A stretch of DNA of 64,000 bases from Notamacropus eugenii (Eukaryota; Chordata; Mammalia; Diprotodontia; Macropodidae). The translations under genes were made by a program, and so were the position numbers. Each line of letters starts with the position of its first letter. Within the stretch, counting starts at the first letter, position 1. Under the pieces are notes generated by a model. It searched no databases. It was given only the letters and a program-made list of their open reading frames with translations, and was not told where the DNA came from. The stretch is from the NCBI RefSeq assembly GCF_028372415.1, contig NC_092875.1:187063022-187127021 (forward strand). Direction: 5' to 3'. Positions 1 through 11,652 of this stretch are shown piece by piece.

Positions 1-825
1 CTCTATTGCTTCCACAAGTGAGTTTATGGGCCAATCCCAGAAAATCAATCCTGCTTCCTTTATATTCCATATGTTTTCAAGCTGATATCCTCAACATTCA
101 TCAGGAAGGTTCTGTTTCCAATTTACAACTGTCTCCTCACCAACATTAGCAGCCTCCCCACACAGCTTTATAAGAGTTCCCAGGATCACTTTCTCCAACT
201 CCCCAACCACCTGTTGCTTGCCTTGGGACTATACTTCTCCTCTACCCATTTTTGTTCTCTCTAGGGTCAAGGACTGTATTAAATAACTTTTTTCAAGGAG
301 AAATGTCCACTTTGGCTAACTGCTCTATTCAGAGTTTCATCAATTAGCTTACCCTCAGCTTCAATTTTTTTTTAGTCATGGCTGAAGGTTTGCTTTCTAC
401 ACCTTCGCCATGAACACTTATGGCCCCTCAACATTTTCTGTATTCGTGACTTTGGTGACTCACTTCACCTGCTTCCCAGGATATTTTTTTCTTTTTCTTC
501 CTCAGGAAGTGTCTTTTCTGTGTTATATAATGATGGCTCTGCATTGCTAACATCTAGCTGCTTGCTAGGATTCTCCCTCTTTGGTTCGCTCAGCTAGGAA
601 AAGTTAGCTTCTCTGAGCAAATGAAATCATTCTGGTTCCTTATCTGAGAGGAGAAGGGAGGGGGAATAAACCCATTCACATTCTTATGACAGACATTTGG
701 AGCCACAGAGATTATGATGGCAACTCCCTGGGCAACATTGACATAACTGAACATTTCCTAAAGCCAACTGCATAGGAAGTTCAGACTCCAACTGCCAAGT
801 CAAATCCCCATACCCCCAACATACG

Positions 826-828
<3 letters not shown>
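1..828. other. Unique non-coding sequence, nothing recognised
   Basis: No repeat, long open frame or RNA gene was recognised. The sequence is AT-rich and pyrimidine-rich in places, with a short run of T near 366. It may be intronic or intergenic; nothing decides which. Confidence 0.4.

Positions 829-866
<38 letters not shown>
829..866. repeat. (AC)19 microsatellite
   Basis: Nineteen uninterrupted AC units, followed by a short degenerate 'atacatgtacacac' tail. The Cys/Val-rich open frame that crosses it on the minus strand is only the translation of this repeat. Confidence 0.98.
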
Positions 867-871
<5 letters not shown>

Positions 872-1299
872 TGTACACACATGGTCCAGAAAGATAACCT
901 TCTAAAACTGAAACATCAAGCTATAAAATGTAAGACAATAGTCAGCTACATAAGGAGCTCATCCTAAAAGACAGTTTATCAAAGTAAGCACTAAAGTGTC
1001 TCAGCTCTTACCAACCTAAATATAACTCATGTGAGATGATCCATAATTGTAGGAATTAGCATATGTCACTAACAATTGTGTGGTACCCTAAGTTAATTGC
1101 AGATTGGTAGACTGTTTAAATTCATCATCTCTTCAAAATCATGCCTTATGAGCCACCATTTTCCTTTGACTCTCCCCCAACTACCCAGCATTCAGAACAT
1201 GAGATTCCAACATAGCAAAGGTTCTAAAAGTAAAATTTAAAATATCATGAAAGGGACAGAGATAATGATAATGATAAAGAGAGGGTTAGGTATAAGGAA
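867..1299. other. Unique non-coding sequence, nothing recognised
   Basis: No repeat or gene signal was found apart from a small gataatgataatgata run near 1260. Confidence 0.35.
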
Positions 1300-1522
1300 T
1301 GGTGCTTACTTAAGGCTACATACATTGCTGCATTTGACTCATGAGAATACCTTGAGGAAGATGCTTCTATTTTCCACATTTTGTAGATAAGAAAATGAGT
1401 CTCAGAGTTAACATAAGTTTCTCAGGGTCATACAACTAGTGAATGTCCAAAGTGACTTTCAAAGATATGTCTTCCTGATTCTAAATCCTGAGCTACATCC
1501 ACTATGTCCTGCTACCTCTCAC
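1300..1522 (-). mobile_element. MIR-type CORE-SINE, antisense
   Basis: Read on the plus strand it gives the reversed MIR body: 'tttgtagataagaaaatgag', then 'gggtcatacaactagtgaat', then a tail like 'ctatccactgcaccacctagct' (here 'ctatgtcctgctacctctc'). Roughly 75-80% like the consensus I remember, so an old copy. Confidence 0.75.
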
Positions 1523-3489
1523 GATAAACAACAAGGGTTAAATCAAGAAGAATTCCTGACCCACATTCCCCAAGCTGGATTCTAACCCTCATGTGTTTTC
1601 TGAAAGCATGAGACAACTATTTATTAAACACTGTCTCCCCAACCCAGCAGGAGGGAGAGCACATCAGTTTTACTCATACACTGGACTATTGAAAAGATTA
1701 ACCTTTGCATGCAATTCCTTTGGGTTACTTTCCTTTTTTCACTCAGTCTAGCCCATTTAAGAATGTTTTTCTTCTACTCCTGGCCACCTCTCCATCCCCC
1801 TGGCAGTTGCTTCCCCAGTTTCATTTCTCTGTTATCATTTACTCATAACAAGGTGTTGTATCAGCATCCATAAACTGCTTCCCCTTCACTTCCCTTTCAG
1901 TCTTTCATAATCGTAAGCCTGAAGGTCTCAGTTGACTGGAAAATTCTGCTTCTTGACATTCAAGGCTCAATTTCTTTGGAAGAAGACCTGCTGAAGCATT
2001 GGAGAAAATTTGTTGATTCCTTTTGAAAGTAAGTGGTGGGAGGGATGGTGGTGGAAGTCTTACCTGTTGGTAGGTAACTTACTCTCAATCAACTCTGAGC
2101 CCCCAATCTACATCATTAAAATTTATTTATTTAATAAACTAGAAAATACTTCTTTTCCTATAAACAACTGCTCCCGTCCAGATAGAGATGAGAAAAAGAG
2201 AAAGAGACAGAGAGACAGAGAAATTTCTAAACTTGGGGTTAAATAAACCCCAAAGTTACTGGTTATACAATTTATTAATATTTAACAAATAATAAAAGAC
2301 ATAAATAAAATTGGCATTTCAACTGTGAGAAAGATCACAACCAGAGTCACTTCTAGTCATTACTTCTACTTTGGACTTTTCCTTCTGTCTAGAACACAAC
2401 CCTACCATTGAGCTTTATCAGGATAACCTTTAAAACCTTTCAAGAATTCTCTTTATAATGCATCGACTCATGTGCTTTCCCCCATCTCCACAGAATGATA
2501 AAATAGTTCTACAAGTAGAACATAGCATTGCATCCAGACATAGACACACCCCTACTTTTCATAAACTACACTGTAGAATCTGTTCCCCAATCACATATAG
2601 GTGTTCTGGAGATACCCCTTATTTCTGTACATGTAAGTGTGGTGACTCTCACCAATTTTCTATAATGAACATGGAAAGAAGAGGACCAAATAATAATAAT
2701 TTATTAGTATATTTCAGCACTGTCTGGGGAAATGGGTGCCCTATTTCAAATAATTGATACTGGTTGTCTATGTCAAAGCCCAGGAGTAAGACAGGAATAG
2801 GGAATGATTTCATTGGTATAGGAAACTCCTGAATGAGCAAATTTCCTTTATGAATGCAGGTTGGCATCTTTTCTACAACTTACAGTGGGATATATGGGAC
2901 ATTCAAGGAGGACCCTCCAGTGGAAGGGTTTGCCAAGGTCTTCCTTTTCAGGCCTGCTCATCTAACCTGCCACCCAGCTCTTACCTGTACCTCCAAGAAG
3001 GTATAGCACATGCAGTGGTCACACCCTGGTCAAACTGTCTCACTAGACCAGCTAAACCAGGTGTGGGTAACCAACAGGACTCAAACCTGTCAGTGAATTA
3101 GAGAAATGTACGTTGCAAGGATGTGAAGATTTCCCCCATTGTAATGGGCAGATAAGAACAACTTGTTTCAACGGCCATGAAAATGGTTGCAGCAGGTATT
3201 GTGGAGGGCTTAGTGCTTGATCAGACATTGAAGACACCAACATCATCTACAATATCCTGGGCCATCTGGACTTTTGTTCTGCCACTGGACTTCCATGACT
3301 CTGTAAGAGAGAGTGAGGCTGATGACTTTGTACAACTGTGCTTCACTTAAATCCAGTTCATTAGTGCAAGTCAAGACATCTTGGTCCTCTTCTAAAACAA
3401 AAGCTGAACAACAATTTATAGATTGAAAAACAATTGTTATCTCAGAGATAACAGTCTTTGGAATTTCTTTCCAAAATTACTGACAATCT
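1523..3489. other. Unique non-coding sequence about 2 kb long
   Basis: Contains a GA-rich patch at 2185-2222 and an AT-rich patch near 2690-2710, but no recognised transposon. Open frames here are under 100 codons, overlap each other on both strands and show no family resemblance, so none is called as a gene. Confidence 0.4.
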
Positions 3490-3805
3490 CTTAATTGTCA
3501 ACATTTATGATCTTTTCTCAGTTCTCATCCTTCTTGACCTCTCTATAGCTTTTGACAGAGTCCATCACCTTCTCCTGGATATGCTTGCCTCTCTAGGTTA
3601 TTATGACACCAATCTCTCCTGGTCTTCCGTCTACCTGTTTGACTGCTCCTTCTTGGTCTCCTTTACTGAATCTCCATCCAGGTCATGTTCATTACCTACT
3701 GGTGTCCCCTAAGGCTCTCTCTTGGTTCCTCTGCTCTTTATTCTCTCTGTTGTCTCACCTGGTGATTGTATCAGCTCACATGAGGTCAATTATCATGTAG
3801 ATATA
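3490..3805 (+). mobile_element. L2 LINE, reverse-transcriptase fragment
   Basis: In one frame the plus strand reads FSVLILLDLSIAFDRVHH, then LSWSSVYL, then GVP-stop-GSLLVPLLF, which follows the L2/CR1 reverse transcriptase: motif A (LLDLSAAFDTVDH) and the GVPQGSxLGPLLF block. The expected glutamine codon CAA is TAA at 3710-3712; the frame is otherwise open through about 3820. The catalytic YADD position is degraded to HVDIDSY. The element is dead and truncated at both ends. Confidence 0.85.
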
Positions 3806-3868
3806 GATAGCTATAAAGATATACACACATACATGTACACATACATACATACATATGTACATATATGC
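3806..3868. repeat. Degenerate (ACAT)n / (AC)n simple repeat
   Basis: Runs of acacacat, atacatac and gtacatat lie directly at the end of the L2 fragment, so the microsatellite probably grew inside the L2 sequence. Confidence 0.85.
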
Positions 3869-4941
3869 AAACATGAACAAATCATTTATCTTGTCTCAGC
3901 CTTGAGCAGTTCTCTAAGACTAAATTATGGAGAGAGTAGTAATTGGTGTCAGTAGAGGGAGTTCTGATAGTATCTGTATTTCTCCTCCTGATGAAATCTC
4001 AGGTCAAAGTACATGGGAAATATGAAGTATAAGGTGTGATTCCTATTGTCAAGGAGTTTACAGTCTGGCTATAGACATAAGACTTCAACATATAAAATGT
4101 CAGATAACTGTACAAAATAAAACTATGGACATTAGCACAAGATGGCACATGCTTAATTGCTAAATGAGTTGGCACTGGAACCAACCATTATGAAAGCATT
4201 TCTATTTCTATTCTTTTAGAAAAAAAAACATTCCAAAGCCCAGTAAGGCTCACAATGAGTAGATTTTTTCTCATGATGTTTTGCTTACATTTTCCTTTTC
4301 TCTAGTCACTTATTTGGATCCCACCTCACTTTGTTCTCTTGGAAAATTGGCCCTAGTAATCCTACCTACCCTCTAATCATTTCTGTTGTGTAACTGACCA
4401 CCTCCTCACGGTGTGACTATGTCATTATGACACCAGAGTACCTAAAAATGGGAGCACACTACTTCAAACTTGGTTTCTGAGTCATGCACTTTTAATGCTT
4501 GATAGTCTATCAACAGCCATCAGAAGAGCTTGGGGCTTCTTAGATTCCACAACCCATGACAAACTCAGATTTTTAATTGACCATTGTTCTATGTCTTACT
4601 GAGTACGTACTTTACAGGAATCAAAAAGAACTAGCCCTATAGATAAGTGGGGTCTCCCCAGATCCAAGATCTAAAAGAAACCAGGATGAACAACCTACAA
4701 GAAATCAGGTTACAGATTGATTTGTTGTTTTTTGGTTGTTGTTGAAGTAATAAAAAGGCTGAGTTTAATGACGATGTTGGCAAGTGTTGCAAGAGCTGAT
4801 GCAAAAATTTATGTTCAAGTTTTTTTAAACTTTCTGTAAAGCTGAGAATAAACATTTGTCTAAAATGCCTATCAAGCTTAACCTGCAAAGACTTACCTGT
4901 GGAAAAGATTTTTCGCCTGTCACTTTGGATTAGCCACATAA
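3869..4941. other. Mostly unique sequence
   Basis: The only hint of a repeat is 4045-4110, where 'tcaaggagtttacagtctgg' resembles antisense L2. A 100-codon minus-strand frame at 4637-4939 has no motif I recognise. Confidence 0.35.
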
Positions 4942-5315
4942 AACATTAGTTCTAGAAAGGACCTTAAGAATCATCTAAGCTAGGCATTCTTAGCCTGGAG
5001 TCCATGAGGTTTTTTTTTCAATAACTGAATTTCAATATGATTGATTTCTTTTGTAATCCTATGTATTTTATTTTATGTATTTATAAAGATTATTCTGAAA
5101 AGGATTCCACAAGCTGCCAAAAACATGCATGACACAATTTTCTCTCACGGATATTTTTAAGAAGAATCCCCCTTCTTGCCTAACTGTTTTTTAACAGATG
5201 AGGCAGCCAAGGCCAAGTTGTTGGGTTACTTGCCTAAAGTTGCACAGTTAATTAATGACAAAGCAGCCAGACTACAGCTTCCAGTGTTCTTTCCATTGTA
5301 CCACACTGTCTCCCA
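4942..5315 (-). mobile_element. MIR/THER-like SINE split by a DNA element
   Basis: The left part (4942-4980) matches the antisense head 'tagagctggaaaggacctta...atcatctag'. The body resumes at about 5185 with 'aacagatgaggcagccaagg', 'aaagttgcacag' and 'ctttccattgtaccacactg'. The 4983-5170 interval between them is a different repeat, described separately. Confidence 0.6.
4983..5170 (+). mobile_element. Non-autonomous DNA element, family A, copy 1
   Basis: Shares 'gagtccatgag', 'ttcaatatgattgatttctt', 'gtaatcctatgtattttatt' and 'attctgaaaaggattccaca' with copies at 18793-18990 and 47721-47895. The ends look inverted ('cattcttagcctgg' on the left, 'ttttaagaagaatcc' on the right), as in a MITE or hAT-like element. 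No coding capacity and no clear target duplication here. Confidence 0.6.
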
Positions 5316-5349
5316 AACAGTTAAAATACTTTTTCATATTCTCTACATG

Positions 5350-5422
5350 TGTATTCATTCAATTCAATGCATTCATTAAAAGTAACTATTTTGTACCAGG
5401 CACTGTGCTAGATATTAGTAAT
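5350..5422 (-). mobile_element. L2 LINE 3' end fragment, antisense
   Basis: 'attcattaaaagtaactatt' and 'taccaggcactgtgctagat' match the reversed L2 tail (consensus: catttattaagcacctactatgtgccaggcactgtgcta). Confidence 0.6.
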
Positions 5423-5660
5423 ATCTGACATTCATAAAGGACTTTCTTTACATTATCTCATCTAAGTCTCACAACTACCTGGTGAAGTAGTTCGTACTAA
5501 ATGTATTATTATTGTTCCATTTTATAAAGGAGGAAACTGAGGCTCAGAGTGATTAAGTGCTCAGGGTGACCCAACTAATAGGTGCTGGAGATGAGATTTG
5601 AGCCCTTGTCCTCTTGAGTCCAAATCCAACATGCTATCTATCCACTCTCCTGAGCTGCCT
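5423..5660 (-). mobile_element. MIR-type SINE, antisense, near full length
   Basis: Contains 'gacattcataaaggacttt', 'cattttataaaggaggaaac', 'tgaggctcagagtgattaag' and a tail 'ctatctatccactctcctga', in the order expected for an antisense CORE-SINE. Confidence 0.8.
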
Positions 5661-6429
5661 CACCTACTTGCAACAGCAATCTCCTTGTACTTGAAAACCA
5701 CATGTTGATTTAAGAGCAGTCACATAATCTTCTAGGGAAGGAGTCACTGAAGTATAAAACAGGGAGTTTAAATGTTAATTTTATCCTGAAAAGAAGTCAA
5801 GCACTGAACTGAAATGGTAACTTCCACTTGGGAATATAGTGGCCCAGGATGAGAAATCCAAAGGCCTAAATACTATGCAAAGAGAAGAAATGTCCTCACA
5901 TGAAGAGGCATGACTATGTCATGATAGGATGTTCAGGAAGCTAAAAGAAACAATGGGGAAATGTCCATCAGGGTTGAAGAGGTCAGGGTTATTGATCTGG
6001 TAAGTATGCTTAGAAAAAAAAAAAGACTAATTCAGTTAGATTTTGTGAATAGCTGCGGGGTGCATTGCCCAATCAGTGCTGTCTAAAATGTCTGCAGGAA
6101 AAAAGAGAGAGATTTTCATCTCTTTCTAAGAGCTGACCCTACAGAATTTTCTTAGATTTCAGGGGAGTAGAAGAGAAAATGTTCTTGTCTGAGTCCCCAG
6201 GGGCAAGACAGAGGATGCAAAATTAGAGATAACTATAAAAACCTAGCTTACAAGTTAATTGGCATAAAGCTGCTTTAGAGAACATGCATGAGAAATCTAC
6301 CTGCTGAAGACACATTAGTAGGAAAGGAGTGTTCACATTATAAAAAGGTGAGATGAGGAAGGGAGAATGACCATGCTCCCAAGAGGTACACTCTTTTAGA
6401 GGGAACCCTTTCTCCTCTGTAAAATAATT
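5661..6429. other. Unique non-coding sequence
   Basis: No repeat family or gene recognised. Small A-run at 6013-6024. Confidence 0.35.
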
Positions 6430-6605
6430 CATAGGCTCATAGATTTAGAACCAGTAAAGGACACAGAAGACATATTACATTGTGTAGATGAAGAAACTAA
6501 GATTCCAAGAGGTTAAGGAACTTGACTGAGGCCACCTGAGGTAACTACAAGGTAGTAAGTGGCAAAGCCAGCATATGGTCCCAGTTTCTGACTCCAAATA
6601 CAAAA
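6430..6605 (-). mobile_element. MIR/THER-like SINE, antisense
   Basis: The head 'catagatttagaaccagtaa' and the body 'tagatgaagaaactaagatt' and 'gtaagtggcaaagccagcat' match the antisense SINE type that starts with catagatttagagctggaa. Confidence 0.75.
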
Positions 6606-7647
6606 TTCTTTACAAGTTCACCCAGTTCTGATTGTATTAAAATGACTTCCCTGGAGTGGTCAGGGCAGCAGGGGAAAACAATCAGTGAGTCTGTTTGGGG
6701 CATGCCATGAGTCTCACTGTTACACATGTTCTGACTTTAAGTAGGAAGCCGTTTGTCCTTGGATTTTTAAGAGTGGGCATTTTAATTTTCAAGTTGATCA
6801 TAATAACTAAAACAATTACTCATTGATGGATAATCAACAGAGGAGTTAACATATTCTCTTCATATTTTTCTGGCATAGGGGACAAATAAGGGTCTAAGTA
6901 GCACGTTTATTTCTGGAAGAGACTGCATCTGCTTTTAGGAAGAGATTTCAGTAATATGTGAGATGAGATTGGGACTCCTTCATTAGGGCCAAAGAATCAG
7001 AATGAATGTAAAAGTGTTCAGAACAAGAGTACAGCACAGGGGATGAATGCTCCTAGTGAAAAGGTGTTAGGTAACAGTGATAATTTGTATAGATTTACTT
7101 CACAGTTCATTCTCTTTCTCAGTTCCTCTTCAATTCAACCTCTTTCTAGGTCTTTTTGAATGGAAAAAAATGTCACCTACTCAATAGTTTTATTTCGCTC
7201 CAAATAAAACAGAACTTAACAGAATTATTGATTAAAACTCAGAATGTGGGTGGGATTTTTTTAAAGAAAGCTGTATCAGTCTTGTTCATCTAATTGCATT
7301 CTAGGTTTTAAATATTTCTGCTTCTTTTCCCGACCTTAGGACAAGAAGCTACCATGGATGATAGCATCTGGCTACAAGTTTGTTTCATATACCTCTGGCA
7401 AAGCCTTAGGGTCAGGTGTTCCTCTGACCCTTTGAAAAGTCAGCTGGAACTGGAGCAGACATGAGCCCATCTCCCTGTTTCTCTCCCTATGTATTGTCAA
7501 GTGACCCGAGACAGCTGTTAATCTACAGACAGCACAGTTCACTCACCTAAAGGTTCACCCTGTGCTTTAAAACTCTTTCCTCTTTAAATATAGGTCAGGT
7601 GGAGAAAGCCATCCCCAACATCAAGGGCTTCAGCTTTATCCTATATG
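6606..7647. other. Unique non-coding sequence
   Basis: No recognised repeat, and no open frame with recognisable protein features. Confidence 0.35.
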
Positions 7648-7692
7648 TCATTATATGTACGTGTGTGTATATATGTATGTATGTATGTATAT
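7648..7692. repeat. (GTAT)n / (GT)n simple repeat
   Basis: A gtgtgtat block is followed by four gtat units at about 7674-7690. Confidence 0.9.
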
Positions 7693-8784
7693 TGAGAAAG
7701 CTCCTCACCGAGGGAACTGAACTACACAGGGTCCAATACAACAAATTCTACCAGAGAAAGAGAAATTGCCTTCTCCCTCTGTGACTTTCAGGCACTGGCA
7801 ATCTTCACTATGTATGACACTCCTGGTGGCTGTACAAGGGCATGATGTAACTGAGGGTGCAGCCAGGAGGTCCACACACTATCACCCATTCAGGAATTGC
7901 AGCAAAGGCAGCACCAAACTCCATTCCGTCCGACAGGTTGAGCTGCCTGCTCGGCAGGGGGCCTGGCTGAAGTCACAACTGTATTTCCTAGAGCTGACTC
8001 TAGGCCTGAAAGTCAAGGGTTCTGTGTATTCCCCTTGAGGTGGGGGAGCAACCTGGGAGAGGGCATATGGACATCAAACAACAAGTAGCCTCACTGTATT
8101 CTGGACACCAAGTGTGCCCAGCCCCACAAGTTCCAGTGTGAGCCTATAATGTTTTATTTCACTGAACCATAGGATGTATGGAGGCCATATGCTGGGCATG
8201 TGTGTGTGCTGGAGCATTTGGGTCCATTTGCTGACAATGTGCTTGGGGTTTGGGGTTTCTTTTCTTTTTCAGAAGGTGACTGATTCAAGCAAAATGCTTA
8301 ATAATCACTGGAACCAACAAGGCGATGATAAAATCATCCATATTCAGAAGTCCCTTTGATGTTCAGGGTCTTTTTGGAGGTTCCAAAAAGCAGTTCAAAG
8401 ATCAGTTTTGTTTCATTTTTATACATCACACCTCAAGCACATGCAGAAAGCTCAGGCTTGGCTCTCTAGCCTCATGATGGAGAAAACATGCTCTTAAGGA
8501 TCTGGTCTTATTCTAAGCATAGTTTTCCATTCTCCAAATCTGGTCAGTTTTGCTAGAAGAAGGAATGAATAAAAAAAGGGGAAATGATCCGCAGTTTTTA
8601 GATTTGTTGGAACAAAGGGAATACTGATTGTCAAGTGATACTCATGTTGGATGGTTGGAGAAGGAAGCTAGGTTGGGTAAAGTGATGTGGTGAGACTGGT
8701 CTCCTCACTATGTCCTATATGTCCAAAGGGAAATGGATTCCTAGGGAGAAGGAATATCTGGTCGCTCCTGGCAACACAACTGTG
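7693..8784. other. Unique sequence with a locally GC-richer patch
   Basis: The 7840-8050 part is less AT-rich than its surroundings and keeps a few CpGs (ccgtccgac, gctcggc). A 90-codon plus frame at 7766-8038 crosses it but shows no motif, signal peptide or membrane segment. It could be an old regulatory sequence. Confidence 0.3.
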
Positions 8785-8970
8785 GTTAACTAGAGGTAGT
8801 TAGATGTCAAAGTGACTCCAGTTCTAGTCAGTCAGACCTAATCCTGCCTCAGATACCTATTAGCTGTGTAACCTTGTGCAAGTCACTTAATTTTTCTTTG
8901 CCTGAATTTTCTTATCTGTAAAGTGAGGGAGATGAATTCAATGGTCTGTAAGGTTCCTTCCAATTCTAAA
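8785..8970 (+). mobile_element. MIR/MAR1-type SINE, sense
   Basis: Reads 'cctgcctcagatacctatta', 'gctgtgtaaccttgtgcaag' and 'tcacttaatttttctttgcc', then a 3' part 'ggttccttccaattctaaat', the sense order of a CORE-SINE. Confidence 0.8.
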
Positions 8971-9062
8971 TTTTTCCTGAATCTCAGTTTCCTCATCTGT
9001 AAAATGATGATAATAACAGCACCTACTTTACAGGGTTGTCATGACATTTCAAATGAGATAGT
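8971..9062 (+). mobile_element. MIR SINE fragment, sense
   Basis: A second body, 'ctcagtttcctcatctgtaa' followed by 'gggttgtcatgacatttcaa', directly abuts the previous SINE. The repeat of the same segment shows that two elements are present. Confidence 0.75.
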
Positions 9063-9140
9063 CCAGGGTGTCCCAAAAGTCTTAGAGCAGTTTTAAACTT
9101 ATCAAAGACTGTTTTTCAAACCTGAAATCACTGTATAAAT
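9063..9140 (+). mobile_element. Possible mariner/Tc1 terminal fragment
   Basis: 'cagggtgtcccaaaagtctt' resembles the terminal inverted repeat of mariner-type transposons. Only one end is visible, and I could not find the matching other end or a TA pair. It could also be chance. Confidence 0.4.
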
Positions 9141-10544
9141 GTTAGTTAGTCACGGTACTCCTGGGTTTGTTTTATGGATGGGAATAGCAGTGACACCACT
9201 CCTTTGTCTATGTATGATCAGAGATAGAGATATATTCTTGGAACTGGGGGTGGCATGGAGAACAGGGAGACATATAAAAGAGGAAGTTTGACATTTAGAG
9301 CTAGAGAGAAATTGAAGAAATAATGTATCATGTTTCACTGCCCTGAGCTCTTTTTTTATCCCCATCCTCCTCAGAGGTATGCATATAGGCACACCCACCC
9401 AAATCTGCTTACAAGCTGGGGGAGTTGATGGGTGTGGTAGTAAATTATTTCTACCTGGCTTTTCTGAGAAAGTTGTTGAAGCTCAACAATGCAGGAAAGT
9501 TGGAGGGTGAGTATCTCTAACTGGCTGGGGAGTGGGGAACATTTGTTCCTTCTTGACCATTAGCCACACCCATGCACCTGTTATGTCTTCCTCTCCACCC
9601 AATTTTCTGCCATCAGGTTTATGAACATCATTATTCATATGCATGCCCTTAGAGTTCTTTCTCCTACTTGATTCTAGCTTCTTTCTCTCTCTACCCTACT
9701 TTACCCACATACCAGTTTGGCTACCCCAATGAGAAGTCATCCTCACATGCAACAGCATCACATCCAATCAAATTCTCCTTTCTGGTCACAACTTCTGACC
9801 TTTCCATTGGTCTTTTCATTCTTTTTTCTCCTTCAACTTTAATTTTCACTTACAGTGGACCTCTCTTTTATCATGACTTCTCATCTGTTAAGATACTTGA
9901 GTCTTCTCAACTCTTAAAAAAATAGTCTCCCCTAAACCTTCCACATCCCAGTTGCAATTTCATTTCTCTTCCTTTTCATGGCTATGGGAAATGAAGGGAG
10001 GAATTCTGTTTCCATAGGATTAAAGCTCCTCCCAGCTTTGAGTGATAGCAGAATGCAAGTCAGAGGTTCAGAGAGCAGAACCAGGCTTCTGATCAGGTAA
10101 AAGGTCAGAAGCTTGTACACATGTTTAATGAGTTGTCTGACACAGAAACCTATCAAGGAGGAGAATGTGAAGTGGGTGGTTCCGAAGGTTGCATCTAGCC
10201 AATGGAGAAAAAGGGGGGAAATTCGAATTGGGAACAGCATGAAAAGCATTGCATTTGTCTGAGCAACATACTCTTCACTCGGGAGGGACCCATTCACTAG
10301 CAGTGTAAAATAATCTAAGAACTTTCCTGGCTTCACAACAAGCATTGTTCTTTGTTTAGAGTGAGCATGTTTCTCACAATGGCCAAACGTTCTGAAATAG
10401 TTGTCTATACCTGTTGTTTCTATTTCCTCATAATAAACTCATTTCCCACTTCTTACAATCTGATTTCTATTCACATACAACACTTTACTTAAAATTCAGG
10501 AATGGTCATTGATTGTCGTGGTAGTGAATCACTATATTCAAAGG
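9141..10544. other. Unique non-coding sequence, 1.4 kb
   Basis: Nothing recognised. A 137-codon minus-strand frame lies at 9932-10345. Its translation is rich in Leu, Phe and Ile and matches no family that I know. It is not called as a gene. Confidence 0.35.
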
Positions 10545-10820
10545 CTGAAAGGTTAAGCAGAAGCAGTATGAGATGCTGTTCTACCTTAGAATTAAGATTA
10601 GAACCAGAAATAAAGATTTGAGAGTTGCCTGAATTGAGGCTGGAGCTGAAGTTGTGGTAGTTAATGAGTGCCAAGAAAAAGAATGAGAAAGAACAGAAGC
10701 AAGAAGGCATTACCTTGGTGAGCACCCAGATCAAAGGGTCAAAAAGAAGAGAAGCCAGCAAAAGAGACCAGGAAGGAATTGTTAGAGCGCTAGGAGAAAT
10801 CAAGGAAATAAAGTACATTC
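10545..10820 (-). mobile_element. L2 LINE fragment, antisense
   Basis: 'aaagatttgagagttgcctg', 'gaagttgtggtagttaatga' and 'agaagccagcaaaagagacc' match the reversed L2 coding region, i.e. the strand opposite the 'ctcagtctcctttgctggat' block. Confidence 0.7.
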
Positions 10821-11039
10821 AGACAGAACGGTATTAAATAATATCCAAGGCTAAAGGGAAGCTAAGGCAAAAGACTATGAAAAAGCTCTGCTGGAACTTG
10901 CACTACCCTCTCAGCAAATGTTGGGGCATCTTCTCTCTATTCACTGCAGCCTCCCGTGGTTTAAAAATATATATTAAAGTTATTCATGGATATGCTGTGT
11001 TGCTTCTTACTGCATTGTAATTCCCATGGATTCAGAGAC

Positions 11040-11300
11040 TGTCTTTCTTTTTAAAAGTTTACTTAACTTGTAAATTTTACTTAATGGAAGAAAACAAGCA
11101 TTTCTATAACATAGTATAATAAAAAAGATGATTGCAAAGAAATTACAAATCTATTGTGTACAACTTATTTCTTTTAAATATATAATAAAACTATCATGTA
11201 AATTTCTTTTTTTCCCCTTTTTCTCTTTCCTCCCCTCACCACATGCTCCAGAGGTACATGTGTAGGGGGCCTAAATGTGGCTTAGGGGAGAAAAGGAGTT
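11040..11300 (-). mobile_element. Possible LINE-derived AT-rich repeat
   Basis: 'aagcatttctataacatagt', 'gatgattgcaaagaaattac' and 'tatcatgtaaatttcttttt' look like a recurrent marsupial interspersed sequence I associate with L1 3' regions on the opposite strand. The memory of the consensus is weak. Confidence 0.35.
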
Positions 11301-11529
11301 CCTGAGGTTGAGCCCCTAGATAAAATTCAGAAAATGACAGTAAGGAAGACCTGAGGCCTATGGCAACATTACCCACCATTTGAGATTAAAACTTGAGTAC
11401 AATAATAAGTTGCTAAACATGAAATTTAGAAAATGAGTAAGCAAAGGAAAAAGAACCCAAACATAGTTACTTTTGGAGTAAAAAAAGATCCTGGTTCATT
11501 TTCAGAGGAAGATAGCTGAATTCATTAAT
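11301..11529. other. Unique sequence
   Basis: No feature recognised. Confidence 0.3.
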
Positions 11530-11652
11530 ATAGAGAGTAATAGAATGTAAAATCCTTGGGGACAAAGACTGTTTGATTATTTTGTCTTTTGTACCCCCTG
11601 TGCCTAGCATAGTAACTCACATAGTAGACATTTAATAAATGCGTGTTAAATT
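11530..11652 (+). mobile_element. L2 LINE 3' end, sense
   Basis: 'gaatgtaaaatccttgggga', 'tgtaccccctgtgcctagca' and 'catttaataaatgcgtgtta' follow the L2 3' end (gaatgtaagctccttgaggg ... cttaataaatgcttgtt). Confidence 0.85.

Noticed and set aside
684..878. Minus-strand Cys/Val-rich frame
   Set aside because: Translation of the AC microsatellite.
4637..4939. 100-codon minus-strand frame as a gene
   Set aside because: No motif, no homologue that I know, and chance frames of this size are expected.
9932..10345. 137-codon minus-strand frame as a membrane protein
   Set aside because: Hydrophobic composition follows from AT-rich sequence; no ordered membrane segments and no family.
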